A stretch of DNA of 60,000 bases from Takakia lepidozioides (lineage: Eukaryota; Streptophyta; Takakiopsida; Takakiales; Takakiaceae): the NCBI GenBank assembly GCA_030704615.1, contig CM060733.1, positions 66,218,001-66,278,000 of the forward strand, written 5' to 3'. Position numbers and translations under genes: made by a program. Under the pieces are notes generated by a model, which searched no databases, was not told the origin of the DNA, and worked only from the letters and a program-made list of their open reading frames with translations. Each line of letters opens with the position of its first letter. Within the stretch, counting starts at the first letter, position 1. Shown in pieces: positions 1 to 10,973 of the stretch.

Positions 1-1000
1 TTGGGTCGGTGGATATTCCACAAGAGGCCTTCCATTCACTCCTCAAGACCCCTTAAGGGGTGAATGTACTCTGTCATGCCCACGAGGCCAAGATTCGATA
101 CACAACACAGTGCACATTACCATGCCAGAATCAGTCTGAGCACTTCTTTGAGGAGCTGTATCGCTTTCTAAATAAAGATAGATTCACCTTATGAGACCTC
201 TTGTTCCTCAAGTGTCCACTATATGAGAATTACTGGCGAAGCTGTTCTGTGCCCTTTGCAAGCATCACAAGGGTCATCGGACAACTGTTGACCACATGTC
301 ATTAGTGTTGTCTGTGTATTATCTCTTGGGGGGCTGCCTTCTTATGAGCAAACCTGTTTTTCAGTCTTGGTTCGCCAATTCATATATTGGTCAGTGGAAT
401 TCACTCCTTGTTGAAATCGAAGCAATTGCACGAAACCAGCCTCTCTATTCACGTTATTTGGCAATACCACCAGGTATCTCCAGATGATAAGACTGGGAGA
501 ATGTGGACTTTGAGGATTTGAGTGAACCACTGATATGGCCGAACCGGTCTCTTTGGAATGAGCAGTTGAGTTTAATGAGGAAGACATTGTGTCGTTGAGA
601 ACTAGCGCAAGGCAAATTGCAGATGGGGGCAGTGAAGGGGAAGACTGTTCTGATTTGGACAACATCTTTTGCTGAATCCAAGTCTCCATTAAGCTTGCCA
701 CTCATAGACCAGAGATTTTCTAAGGACTCGTAATGTTCAGTTGGGCACAACCAAATTACTACAGGGATGTTTTTGCCAAAGGGTGAGACAATTAATTGAA
801 CGTTTAATGTCCAGGAATGTGGTCCATACTGTCACACCAACAAAACTGTTCTTAACAGCCGATATTGTTTCAGAGTTGTGAGGACACCATCGTGTGTCAT
901 GTTGGTAGATAGAGGGAAATATGTTCATGGCATTTCTTCCCATCCAGCATGCTTTTACACAACAAAGGTCAATGCAATGGTGGGTTTAAGGTGTAGGACC
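1..1000. other. Unresolved decayed sequence
   Basis: Short broken reading frames occur on both strands. On the plus strand about 350-480 there is a W-F...ARNQPLYSRYLA-like stretch that faintly resembles the segment between DUF4218 and DUF4216 in CACTA transposases, and an acidic stretch follows near 560-670. The match is too weak to assign. A protein-profile search of all six frames would settle it. Confidence 0.2.
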
Positions 1001-1144
1001 AGAGGCCCCTATTCAGGCTTGCTTTGCTTCATTGGGTGTTGAATGCCCCAACGCGAATTTTGTTAAACTTATGAGTACGTCTTGCAAGTGATTGTTGGGC
1101 CAGGTCTGGAGGCACCAGTGAAGGCCAGCCTGCTTTGAGTGCCC

Positions 1145-1168
1145 CCAGGGAGCCCCCCCCCCCCCCCC
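1145..1168 (+). repeat. Poly-C tract
   Basis: An almost pure C run (about 18 C) lies just downstream of the DUF4216 fragment. Similar C runs occur in the R1 LTRs near 11,430-11,450, 11,779-11,797, 26,575-26,587 and 26,952-26,963. Confidence 0.8.
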
Positions 1169-1189
1169 TCCCTTTCTATCTTCAATATT

Positions 1190-1640
1190 TCCCCTTCCGC
1201 GCAATCATTCCTTCACAGGACTCATCCTCACCCAAGGACATTGCAGTGACATCATGCACGACCCGACGTGACCTTGGATCTTTGTGTAGCACAACCTTCC
1301 AATGCTCGGAGCATTCTGCTCATCTAGAACACCTGCTCAACTTGCCAAGGAAATGTGAAGGGTTGCTCAGATTGTGGTACCATGCGACTAAAGTCCACAA
1401 GCAAGAACCCGTACTCGTCCCTCTTCATGGTTGGATTGCGCCTGTCATTGTCGCTCTTACTCATTCGCATAGAAACAACACTGGAGTCAGTGGACCATAC
1501 GATACCTGTAAAATCTCCCTCACAACACCAACATATACATTGGTCATGACACGGTTCCCATCAGCACTGTTGGAGGCCACGTCTTGGGCAAAGATTTGTG
1601 CAAATATGACATGAGAAGGAACCCCACCTCATGCCATCAC
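1190..1640 (-). pseudogene. CACTA transposase C-terminal DUF4216 fragment
   Basis: On the minus strand, starting near 1,640, the translation reads NVYVGVVREILQVSYGP, then after one frameshift near 1,440 MKRDEYGFLLVDFSRM and SEQPFTFPWQVEQVF, then after another shift HWKVVLHKDPRSRRVV. These blocks occur in the same order as in the intact DUF4216 copy at 27.1-27.7 kb (YVGLIREILQIDYGQ, DDAGFTLVNFNRM, SEQPFVFPGQVDQVF, GWKVVLEKSPRARRVV). DUF4216 is the C-terminal domain of plant CACTA (En/Spm) TNP2-type transposase proteins; its biochemical role is not established. The rest of the gene, expected at higher coordinates, is missing: the fragment stops where the CATGAGC-rich sequence begins at about 1,677. 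It is dead, with at least two frameshifts. Confidence 0.75.
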
Positions 1641-1676
1641 TCTGTAATGGTTTCCATATGCCCACGGGGATTGAAA

Positions 1677-1724
1677 ATCCATGAGCGGTGAGCGGTGAGC
1701 GCATGAGCATGAGCGGAGTTTTCC
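1677..1724. repeat. CATGAGC/TGAGCGG-rich sequence, possible terminus of a T1-like element
   Basis: TGAGCGG, TGAGCGG, TGAGCGC, ATGAGC and ATGAGCGG follow each other in about 40 bp. The same words make up the outer ends of transposons T1 (40,063-40,315) and T2 (55,146-55,350). Coding homology of the CACTA fragment stops immediately to the left, and palindromes with the T1/T2 core follow 200 bp to the right, so I infer the left end of a third related element. The innermost T1/T2 terminal word ATTTCATGAGC is altered here. Confidence 0.45.
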
Positions 1725-1876
1725 GAACCTACACCGAACCAAAATGAAAACCCAAAACGGAGCTCCCCGAAGTTCCCGCGTGTGGAGGTCGGTATACATA
1801 AACGCGATAATTTGAAGCTTGGTAAGAGGAAATGGAAATAGGGGGTATTTCTCCTACAACCGTGCCCGAATTTCGA

Positions 1877-2073
1877 GTGTTATAGTCGCCACAGACTATA
1901 ACACACCATGCGGAATTGGGGGGAAGAACGTCTTCGAATTGGTTCCATTACAATGTGGTGAAAGCAAGTTGGTTATTATTATAGTCGGCACCGACTATGT
2001 GATCCACATTTACAAAATTGCGAACTATGTAGATGAGCGAAGGTTCTGTGTAGTCCGCACCGACTTCATGTAG
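1877..2073. repeat. Three palindromes, TAGTCGGCACCGACTA type
   Basis: 1,877-1,904 has perfect 11-bp arms (GTGTTATAGTC / GACTATAACAC) around GCCACA. 1,981-1,998 is ATAGTCGG-CA-CCGACTAT. 2,050-2,072 is a decayed copy around TAGTCCGCACCGACT. The middle copy has the core CGGCACCG, which also centres many T1 palindromes (AAATGCGGCACCGCATTT), while the flanks differ. No long coding region overlaps them. Confidence 0.7.
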
Positions 2074-2289
2074 TTAAGGTAAATGTAGCAAGTGAGCGGG
2101 TTGTATGTTTGAAACTCCATGTTACTTTGCCATGGCTGCAGCTTTTGAACTCAAAAAGCATGCAAACGAGGTGTGTGGGTTGCCCTGATTACTACATCAA
2201 CCGAACGCACTTCGAGTGGGAAGAGATGTGCATGAGGAGGGTACGATGCCACTCATTACCGTTGCAGATTCCACCATGATATTCGATGC

Positions 2290-2520
2290 GTCAACTCAGG
2301 CTTTTACATTCATTTATCCATGTCTTGAACCCAACGGACGTAGTCCGTTTCCCATCCAGGGTGGATGAAAAAAAAAATCTTACTTCATAATCATCCATAG
2401 GTATCTTGGTCCCGTTGGATAGAGTCCGTTTTCCCATCTAGGGTGGATGAAAAATGACGGGCACTCCACAATCACAGTATAATCCGGATGACATCCGGGT
2501 AGGTTAGGATGAAAACATCA
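2290..2520. repeat. CATCC...GGATG palindromic repeats, copy A
   Basis: Two similar units read ...GTCCGTTT-CCCATC-(C/T)AGGGTGGATGAAAAA around 2,340-2,370 and 2,420-2,455, and GATGACATCCGGGTAGG follows near 2,490. They belong to the family better seen at 4,390-5,000. Noncoding. Confidence 0.55.
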
Positions 2521-2619
2521 TAGGTATTAATGGAAAAACAGAGTTTTACCAGGAGAGAAGGATGGGTTCTAGATGAAAGTCATCCAAATTTCCTACAACC
2601 CAGATTTTAATTTTTCAAA

Positions 2620-3400
2620 GATGGAAGTTGGGACAACAATTCCATGAACCCAGTTTTCAGAGGGAGAGAGAGGGAGAGAGAGGGCCAAGGAAATAAAAAA
2701 AGGTGGGGGGGGGGGAGGTGACTACCCCTCTCTGGTTTTTTTCTTTTGTGAGTAGCACAAAAGAGAGGGAAGATATTCATGTCATGTCAAGACATGGACA
2801 AGACCCTACTAGGGTCATTGTCAATTAAAGACATAAACAGCCCAAAACAGGGCACCATCTAACATTTCCATTCTTGTTATAGCTTCCCATGAATTGACAT
2901 CACCCAATCATTCTGATAAAATAGGGTGGGAGGGTGGGGTTTGTTCATGTACAGGTCATGACAGCAAGACAAGCATATAAGCAAGCATCTTGTGTTCTGA
3001 AAAAACAGATTGCTGCAGCCTGTCATACATTTTCTTGGCATCACAATTACAACAAGACATGCATAAAGCAAAACATCTTGGGTATGTGAAACCAGCCTGC
3101 AATATTACAGATTCAAGACATGCCCTTCAAGCAAACATCTTGGGTATGACAAAATAATTAGCAACAGCCTACCTTATCATGCATCAAGCAAGGCATAAGG
3201 ACCAGCCTGCAATTTTTCAAAATCAAAACATACCTCCAAGCAAACCACTTCGGCATGATAGACCAGATTCCATACCATTTGTAATCACCCCGAGACATGT
3301 AATCATGCAAGGTATCAAGGGAATGTGAACTCAGCCTGTCATATTGCAAATTCAAGACATGTACACTACATCCAGACCCTACTTGTCTTTTGATCCTTGA
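2620..3400. repeat. Noncoding repeat block, first copy (GA tract plus satellite-like part)
   Basis: An AGAGAGGGAGAGAGAGGG tract (2,660-2,685) is followed by a segment near 2,763-2,950 that matches 5,055-5,245 nearly base for base, then by degenerate units containing CAAGACATGC, AGCCTGC and TCTTGGGTATGAC. The front part, about 2,626-2,682, also recurs at 48,208-48,265. Nothing coding is supported. Confidence 0.6.
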
Positions 3401-4390
3401 CAGCAGGGCCTATGGATTAATGAGATAGGTTATGAATTTTTGGCCTTGGAGGATCTGTGTTTTATGGGTATGGCCTTGGCGGGTTTGTGACTCTATGGAC
3501 GTGGCCGCCTTGAATGTTATGGCGGCAGCCTGATAAGGCAACGATCTACTCCTTTTCAAGCCTGGATTTGGTGTTTAATAGATCATAGTGAGGTGTTTTT
3601 GCAAACTTTAGCATGGACCTCTTGTAAGACGAGGGTGGTAAGTTGTAATGGAATCCTGCCTGTATTTTCGGCCTTGTCATGACATCAGGTCCATGACCTG
3701 CAATCTGAGGTTTTTATTTGCTAAGATCTCGGTTGTTCAAGGAGACAGGCCTGACAGGCCGAACAGTCCCACCAGCGGCAGAACAACATAAGCCAAAACA
3801 AAGGCTGTAGCATGCCAAACCAGAAGCAGTCGGGTTGAATTCGGGGCTGCAGGTAGCATCCACTTCAAGATGCCACAACTTACAGGGCCCCTCTGCCCAT
3901 ATCCACATCTGTATGCTCAAGAAAATTCAAAGCAAGTGAGGATCCTCACCTGGTCCCATCACAAGCCCCCACAAAATCAATAGATTAGTGAGGGATTGTG
4001 GAACCCCGGGTGAATCACACACCCTCACACTTGTCATCGATGTCAACTAAGAACTTCAAAAGCAAGAGACGAAGATAAGCACAGAAGGAACCCTAAACTC
4101 CAAAAGCACCTTGAGCGATTGGGAAAGAGATGTATGCGCCATCACCACCCGTAGCAAGCCGCCTCCAACAAAGCACATAAGCAATGAAGCAAAACAAGCA
4201 AGCTTGCAAGGCAACAAAATGGAGGGAGAGAGACTTCCCAACACAAGTGCCACTGCAAAATTTAAAGGCCAGAGGAGGGAAGAAGACATTGCATTCACAG
4301 CAGCACATCCGCCATATCGCTCTCCCCGCGAGCTCAGAAGCACAGCTCATGCTTCTGACAGCGGGAGAGACAACATAGGGCTTCTGCCCG
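3400..4390. other. Intergenic stretch without recognised gene
   Basis: Open frames on either strand are short (up to 124 codons at 4,111-4,485 plus) and show no family signature. I see no convincing splice-linked coding region. Confidence 0.4.
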
Positions 4391-5000
4391 ATTTTTCATC
4401 CGTGAAGGATGAAAAATATACAAAACATCCGTCAAACCCGACGGATTCCATCCGTAGCCAGGTTAAAAAACAGGTTTTAGGGTAGGGGTTAGGGTTTCAC
4501 AGCGTAATTAATCATAATTAGGGGTAGTTAAGATCAATTCAAGGCCATAAACAGCTGTACATGTCATCCGGTCCAGATGACAGTAAAAAATAATCCATGA
4601 GCTCATCCATAAATAAATCATCCATCAGGATGAAAAACAGGAAATGACATCCATGGCAACGGCTTACCTCCACATAGGTAGTTCATCACCCCTCAGTTCT
4701 TCACCCGGTATGGATGCAAAGATTCAATAAAAGAGGAATGAAAAATTAATATCCTGGCAGTTTTTCATCCGGTATGGATGGAAAACAGGATGATGGCGGC
4801 AACCCTCATAGAGATAATTTTTCATTCTTTGGTAACTCATCCGGTATGGATAAAAGTCAATAAAAGAAGAATGAAAAAATCCAAAATTCATCCTAGAGGT
4901 AATTCAGTGTCCACCCTGGTGGCTCATCCAGTATGGATGAAAAACTGCTAGAGGATGGATGAAAAATTGTCCAATCTTCATCCGATATGGATGAAAAAAC
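4390..5000. repeat. CATCCGGTATGGATG palindrome array, copy B
   Basis: About eight imperfect palindromes of the form TTTCATCCGGTATGGATG(AAAA) are spaced 50-120 bp apart, for example at 4,395-4,418 (TTTTTCATCC...GGATGAAAAA), 4,764-4,785, 4,839-4,855, 4,923-4,945 and 4,975-4,997. A TTTTAGGGTAGGGGTTAGGG stretch at 4,473-4,492 resembles degenerate plant telomere repeat. The arms differ from those of T1 and T2 and lack the CGGCRCCG core. Confidence 0.7.
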
Positions 5001-5039
5001 AAGAAATCAATACTGATAAAATCGGCCAGTTCCCAGGAG

Positions 5040-5935
5040 AGAGGAAGACAGAGGGAGAGAGGGAAGATATTCATGTCATGTCAAGACATGGACAAGACCC
5101 ACTAGGGTCATTGTCAATTAAAAACATAAACAGCCCATGACATGACACTATCTAACACTTCCAATCTTGTCATAGTATACCAAGTGACGACACCCATTCA
5201 GTCATGATAAAACAAGGTGGGAGGGCGGGGTTTATTCATGTTCAGATTCCTGACATGTACCCAAGTGACCCTCTTGCACAATATAAGTCAAATTGCAACC
5301 TCAGATTATATCATCCATAATTATCCACAAGATATGCATCATGCAAAATATCATGGGCATATAAGAACTACTTGCCACATTACAGATCCAAGATATGTAT
5401 ACACAGGTACCTTGAAGTGACCCAAGACATGCACCATGCAAGGTTCCATGGGTAGGTAAGAACAGTCTGCCCTACTACAGATTCAGGGTATGTACATACA
5501 AGCACCTTGAAGGACCAGCCTGCAATTTACAAGATTTCAAACATGCAACCAAGTAATCTTCTTGGGCATGACAAAACATATTGCAACTTCGCTCTTTGCC
5601 ATCTGTAAGTACCCCAAGACATGCATCATGCAAGGCTCTTTGGGTAGGTAAGAACAGCTTGTCTTACTACAGATCCAGGATATGTTCATACAAGTACCTT
5701 GAAGGACCAGCCTACAATTAATTACATTTCAGGCATGCACCCAAGTACACTTCTTGGGCATGACAAAACATATTGCAGCTTCACACTTAGCCATTTGTAA
5801 GTACCCCAAGATATGCATCATGCAAGGCCTCTTGGGTAGGTAAGAACAGCCTGCCATTGTACAGATTCAAGACATGTGTACATAAGCATCTTGATGGACC
5901 AACCTGCAGTTTATCAGACTCCAAACATGCAACTG
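5040..5935. repeat. Second repeat block with a ~187-bp tandem satellite
   Basis: The first ~190 bp match 2,763-2,950. Then units with CCCAAGA(C/T)ATGCA(C/T)CATGCAAGG recur near 5,422, 5,610 and 5,798, i.e. about every 187 bp. Each unit also contains TAGGTAAGAACAG, ACCTTGA(A/T)GGACCA and TTGGGCATGACAAAACATATTGC. Noncoding satellite-like DNA. Confidence 0.7.
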
Positions 5936-6029
5936 CTGCTGCACCCCCACACTTTTTTTCTTTTTTTTTTTCCCCTCATCACTCCCTCTTTCTCCCTCTC
6001 TCTCTCTCTCTCCACATCTTGATGGGACA

Positions 6030-6310
6030 GCGAGACACGTGTGCTATGGCAGATTTCACACGTGGTGACTACATGACTCGCTCATATGACTACAGGGATG
6101 TCTACATGGAGAGTTGTTAGCGGGACACCTGTTTGATGCCCTTGAGATGTGACATGTGGCACACAGACAAATAGGTATGACTACATATATGACTACGGAT
6201 CTTTACACGTGGTGAAAATATGGATAAAGAATGTCGTGCATAGTACTGGCCTCTTCCACGTGTTCTGGTTTGACAGCAAGAGTGATGCCACGTGTCATCA
6301 AGATTGTTTT
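6030..6310. promoter_or_regulatory. Cluster of CACGTG (G-box) and GACTACAT(AT)GAC palindromic sites
   Basis: CACGTG occurs at least five times in under 300 bp (near 6,036, 6,060, 6,207, 6,257 and 6,290), mixed with TGACTACATGACT, CATATGACTAC and ATGACTACATATATGACTAC. CACGTG is the plant bZIP/bHLH G-box; a regulatory role here is inferred only from clustering. No downstream gene is recognisable. Similar GTCATATATGACTAC words occur at 19,380-19,620. Confidence 0.4.
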
Positions 6311-6319
6311 CCTAAATAG

Positions 6320-7235
6320 GTTATATATTTTAATTTTTAGTTTTCTTTAATCTTTAAAAGAAAAGGGAGCTTGCAATCCTTGGATTTTTTTTTTAATGGT
6401 ATTATTTTTATATTATTATTTAAAATGAAAGTGAATTATGAGTTAAAATCTTTCATTACATGGTGTAATTCCAACATGAAAACAGACTGGATCCCTCCTG
6501 CATACTATCAACCACAAGGAGAATGAAATAGTCAACTACAGGGCATACAAAAGTCCCGATAAATCACATTAACAAAAAATCCAAATGAGACCAATATCCC
6601 AATGGACCCTCAAAAGCCACAAGGTCAAAAATCCATGCCTAAAAAAGAGCCCAGCCAAAACAAGCAAGCCCACACATGGCTGAATTGTTGTGCTAGTATG
6701 GTTCTAGTGCTATTAGAATCAAGAACTTTGTTACACTGCAATACTGACTATCCCTTCCGCAGCTCCATAAGTTCATCAGTAACTTTAGACTCCAAAGTGT
6801 TTTTCTGCCAAACCCTGCCCCAACTCGGTCTGTTTCCTAACACCACCAGTCACATATGGTAGAGGGGTGTTACTGACACATGCCTCTTTGATGTCAACAC
6901 ACAAGGCCTAATCAAGGGGCACAACATTTGTACCCGTAACCCACCACACAGCACCTTGAAGAGCAACAATCAGCCCTACTCCCATCTCCACATTTCTGGC
7001 ATTTGGAGTTCACATCCAACAGCCAAACCTCGTCACCCCCACCCTGAACTGTTATCCCAACTTCCACACAAAAACTAACCACGTGTGAACACCCCATGAC
7101 ATACACACGACTAGCCCTCAAACATTTCGAGTTAAAGAAGCCCCAAGGTTGGAAAAATATAACAGACAAGACAAACGGCCCTGGACTTACTCCATTTGCA
7201 GTCTCCCAGTGGTGGTGAACCTCTTTTGGGGGGCT
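6320..7235. other. AT-rich then unassigned sequence
   Basis: An AT-rich stretch (6,320-6,470) is followed by sequence with short frames on both strands, none with a recognisable motif. Confidence 0.4.
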
Positions 7236-7237
7236 AC

Positions 7238-7975
7238 TCACCACAGGGTCGACACTCCTGCCCCTTGTCTGTCCGGCTTGTCCGACAATATCAACCTTTG
7301 TTTGTCACAAGTTCCTGTGTCACAGACCAGAATCACCAGGAAAACAATGAGCCAACAGGAATAGTGAATAGAAACAAAATCCAAGTATGAATCAAACAAA
7401 AAAGCCAACATGAAAAGTTGCAAAAATAACCTAACATTAATCAAGCAACTGAGGGGAAGCATCTTGGAACATGCAATGAATGAACCCCACAAAATGTAGC
7501 CGCCTGGAGCACTGTCAAATGTTTGTACCTTCACAGTAGCATGTTGTATGGTGTTGTCTGAAAAACAGGCTGAGAACTCCCAAAAACTGGGAATATTGGC
7601 AGCTTTTCGATGCCTTCCACAAGAAAGGCCACACACCTCTGTTAGATACTCATCAGTTGGTGAATCTGGTTGCACCTTCCATGGCTCTGGAAAAATCCCA
7701 CTGAAGGGAGATTGGTGCCGCCTTTCTTGGTGTGTTTGCAACAAGAACATGTCCTCATAAGTCCATTCTGGCCAGTCTGCCCCACACGTAGACAAGTTCT
7801 TGAAATATAATGGCTTTGAATGGAAATCAGACCCCTTACGGCATGGGAGTGACTGGATCCTCGTCACAGTGAAGGGCATCCCACTGAAAACCAGGTTAGG
7901 TGGGCTGCAAAAATATAGTCCCTCCATTGGGAAGAAGTTGCAGCTTGCCTGCAACAGAACCACACACACCGCCAC
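7238..7975 (-). CDS. Hypothetical 245-codon reading frame
   Basis: An uninterrupted minus-strand frame of 245 codons starts with a hydrophobic Cys-containing stretch (MAVCVVLLQASCNFF) and carries a second hydrophobic stretch about residues 170-220. I recognise no family. Codon content looks ordinary and there is no nearby promoter or splice evidence. It could be an exon of a decayed gene or a chance frame. Confidence 0.25.
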   Translation of the reverse strand: MAVCVVLLQASCNFFPMEGLYFCSPPNLVFSGMPFTVTRIQSLPCRKGSDFHSKPLYFKNLSTCGADWPEWTYEDMFLLQTHQERRHQSPFSGIFPEPWKVQPDSPTDEYLTEVCGLSCGRHRKAANIPSFWEFSACFSDNTIQHATVKVQTFDSAPGGYILWGSFIACSKMLPLSCLINVRLFLQLFMLAFLFDSYLDFVSIHYSCWLIVFLVILVCDTGTCDKQRLILSDKPDRQGAGVSTLW

Positions 7976-7989
7976 CCAAAGTGTTTCAA

Positions 7990-8690
7990 AACACTTTTTG
8001 CAAAAAGTCTAACAACACCAGCGTGGTCTCAAACTACATCTTTTGCCACACATCTCCCACAAAACCTATTGGGAAGGGATGCAGGCCCTTAGCAGAATGA
8101 AAAAGATTCACATAACAAAACAGGCCAGTTATTCCCGAATTAGTAAAATGATTCCTGTTGGTCCAGGAAGTAACTGACATTTGGCTTCAAAGGTGAGCAG
8201 GAAAATAAAGCAACCTGCTTGTTTGTTTTGTCCCCGTCTGCATCTTCCTCACCCATCTAAACTCCCACATATCCTACATACCAGAATCCGGTGTGCCGGC
8301 GGCTCTGTCACCATTGCCCCTGGACTGCTAACTGCTACTTTACTGCCTTGTACGTGGCAAGGGCTGATTTCCACGTGTACCTCACAGCTGGCCTTCCCTG
8401 TATTCTGCTTGCCAAGCAAAAAAAAAAAAAAATGGGAGCAAGAAAAACTCAATGATTGCCCTATGGGATTGCAGTACACGATGATTCATGCTGGAGCGTG
8501 GTTTGTGTACTCTTTCCGGGGGGCGTATTAGAATGTAGACATTTGCCAGTTGCCACAGTTCCCGTTACATTTCCAGGTCATGGAAGTGTGCCCATAGAAA
8601 GTATTGCACACTTCCCCCTGTCATTTCGCAGGTTGAAACGTATGTAACTGCGGCTGTAAATCGATCGCTTCACCCTCAACCCTCATCACC
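7990..8690. other. No recognised gene
   Basis: Short frames only. A 14-base A run lies at 8,419-8,432. Nothing here is supported as coding. Confidence 0.4.
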
Positions 8691-8724
8691 TGGTCCCCCA
8701 GACCCTACTAGCTCCAGTCTGGGT

Positions 8725-10500
8725 TGTGTTTTCGACCCCCAGCTGATAGCAAAGCATGGAGACACATTGACACCGGCCCACATTTGCGGATTTTGTTGCA
8801 GAGCCACGATCTCTGCGATTTGGATTGGCCTTAGACGGTGTAATCCCTACGGAGCTCAATCCACAAGTTGGAGCACATGGCCCGTTCTCTTGGTCAATTA
8901 CAATCTGCCTCCGTGGTTAATGACCAAAAATGTTCTTTGTCATGTTAGCGCTACTAACTGATTCCTGGTAAGGATTCTGTTTACCTTGGACCACGTAGAT
9001 GTTTACCTGATGCCCCTAGTGAAGAGCTATTGGAACTATGGAGATGGGATTGCAGCTCATGAATGTTTCCCGTCCTCGTGTCAATGCGAATTCACACTGA
9101 GGGCAGTGTTGATGTGGTTCAATCCATACTACCACCCTGCATAGGCTTGCTCTCAGGTCAATTGACTAAGGTTATGCTGGTTGTCCAGCTTGTGACCCGG
9201 GGTGGACTTCACCCAGCAGTTACACACATGTGGAAAAATTTGTTTTCCTAGGCACCGAAGATTTTTGGCCGCAATCATCCCTATAGAAGGTCAAGAATGT
9301 TTTCAATGGCGCTACTGAGCATTGGAACTCCTCCAAAAACGCAGTTGGTAACACAAATCAGGACCTTGCAACAGCTCGCACTGCATGGGTGAAAAACGGA
9401 GGGACGCTAGGTATAGCAGGACAGACCAGCAAAAACTCATGGAGTTTAAGCGAATGTCAATTTTTCTATGTCTTACCTTATTGGGAGGTATTCCTTCACA
9501 TGGCCTTTGAAATTGGCTGTGTACATTTTTGTTTTGCGTTTTCTGTTTAAATTTGTGATGAGTAAATGCTCAATTGCTTATGTGTTCATTTTGTAGGTCT
9601 CCTCATCCGCCACACGTTTGACGCAATGCATTGCGAGAAGAACTTGTCTGAAAATATTATTAAAACTATCTTTGGTGAGAAAGACACATTGAAAGTTCGC
9701 CGTGATTTGGAGTCTACTTGGGAGCGCCCGGAATTGTGGCTACACGTGATCCTGACAGAGCAGATACGTTAATTATGCCTCCTCCTGCCCCTTTAGTCCC
9801 TCACGGAGGCCTGAGTTACAAGTCTTTCTGGAGATTGTGCAGAACTTGAAAGTGCCAACAGCTACGCATCAGCTTTCAAAAGCATGTGGTGAAGAAGAAG
9901 TTGTCAGGCAATGAAATCACATGACTATCATGTTGCTCATGCAGCAAATTTAACCGCTTGCTTCCGTGGGCTCATGCCAAGTGGTCCTCGAGGGCCATTT
10001 TGCAAGTTATGTCGTGTATTTAAGCAGTTGTGTGCAAAATTGGTGAATCTTGTAGAGTATGAGGAATTGAGAACTGAAACGTTCTCACTCTGTGTCTTAT
10101 AGAGAGGAGTTCCCACCATCATTTTTTGATGTGAATGACACATCTGGTTGTTCATCTAGTGTAATGATTGTACTTATGCGGGCCCGTAAGCATCCGTTGG
10201 ATGGACCCCCCCTGGGTCGGGCAATGAAAGATATGAAGGGCTACGTAAGAAACATGGCAAGGGGACCGAGGGGAGCATTGCATGAAGGATACAATTTGAA
10301 GAAGCATTGTGGTGTTTGCAAGCAGAGTAATGTGGCAGGATTTGATGAAGTGTACGAAGGGTTGGGGGATTGCAGATGAGGCAAAATCTGTGGAACGTGA
10401 AGTTGTGGAAAGAAGTTCTAAAGCCCGAAAATTGATGACCTGTGTGATATTGTACATGATTATCATCATTCAGAACCATCCTCGTCTATCAGTCATTGGG
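8725..10500 (+). pseudogene. CACTA (En/Spm) transposase TNP2 core plus DUF4218
   Basis: A cut-and-paste DNA transposase gene, now broken. In order: PTFADFVAEPRSLRFGLALDG (8,777-8,840), STWPVLLVNYNLPPWL (8,870-8,920), VDVYLMPLVKSYWN (8,998-9,040), EFTLRAVLMWF (9,088-9,120), YHRRFLAAIIP (9,250-9,285), FFYVLPYWE (9,460-9,487), RHTFDAMHCEKNLSENI (9,608-9,660), MKSHDYHV (9,911-9,934) and the DUF4218-type blocks EFPPSFFDV (10,109-10,135) and MKDMKGYVRNMA (10,222-10,260). These are standard landmarks of plant TNP2 proteins. A GT...AG intron at about 9,488-9,596 separates LPYWE from RHTFDAMH, but the joined phase is off by one base. Multiple frameshifts are present. The C-terminal DUF4216 part lies 16 kb away at 27.1 kb because R1 was inserted between them. 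Confidence 0.85.
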
Positions 10501-10973
10501 TAAGAAATCTACTTCATTGAACATTCAGATTCCAAGTTTTAGTCATTTATCATTAGTTTTGACATATGGCGGCCTTTTCAAATCTCCCCACACCACTCTG
10601 TCAATCTCTGGCTGAACCCTCGGATTGTGACATGATATATGAAGCAGAGTCCACCCGGATAGAAGCCAACACGCTTGTTTCGTGAGGAGCAAGGGCTGGA
10701 AGGCATGAGCAATCCACGGCAATTCAGTACCCTCCTGATTTGCATCCTTGTCCTCCATTTGCTGTTTGGCTCCCTCAAGTGTACGGGATCATCTCTCAAT
10801 GCAATCAGATGGGCTTGATCCTACAACACGTGAGGAATTACTGGATCTTTCAACGCCTCCATCATTTCTAACTGCCCTGTCATTCAAGAGTATGACAGTG
10901 TAGGGTAACCAGTACAGGGTTACAACAATCCCCCGGCATGAACACAACAAGTATGGTGTCTTTTGATTGTGGG
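10500..10973 (+). pseudogene. Linker between CACTA DUF4218 and the R1 insertion
   Basis: No motif is clear here. By position it is the region of the CACTA gene between DUF4218 and DUF4216, running up to the left LTR border of R1 at 10,973/10,974. Confidence 0.4.

Noticed and set aside
1135-1614. Plus-strand 159-codon frame
   Set aside because: It is the antisense of the DUF4216 fragment and begins in a poly-C tract.
4473-4492. Interstitial telomere
   Set aside because: Only about two degenerate TTTAGGG-like units; too short to claim.
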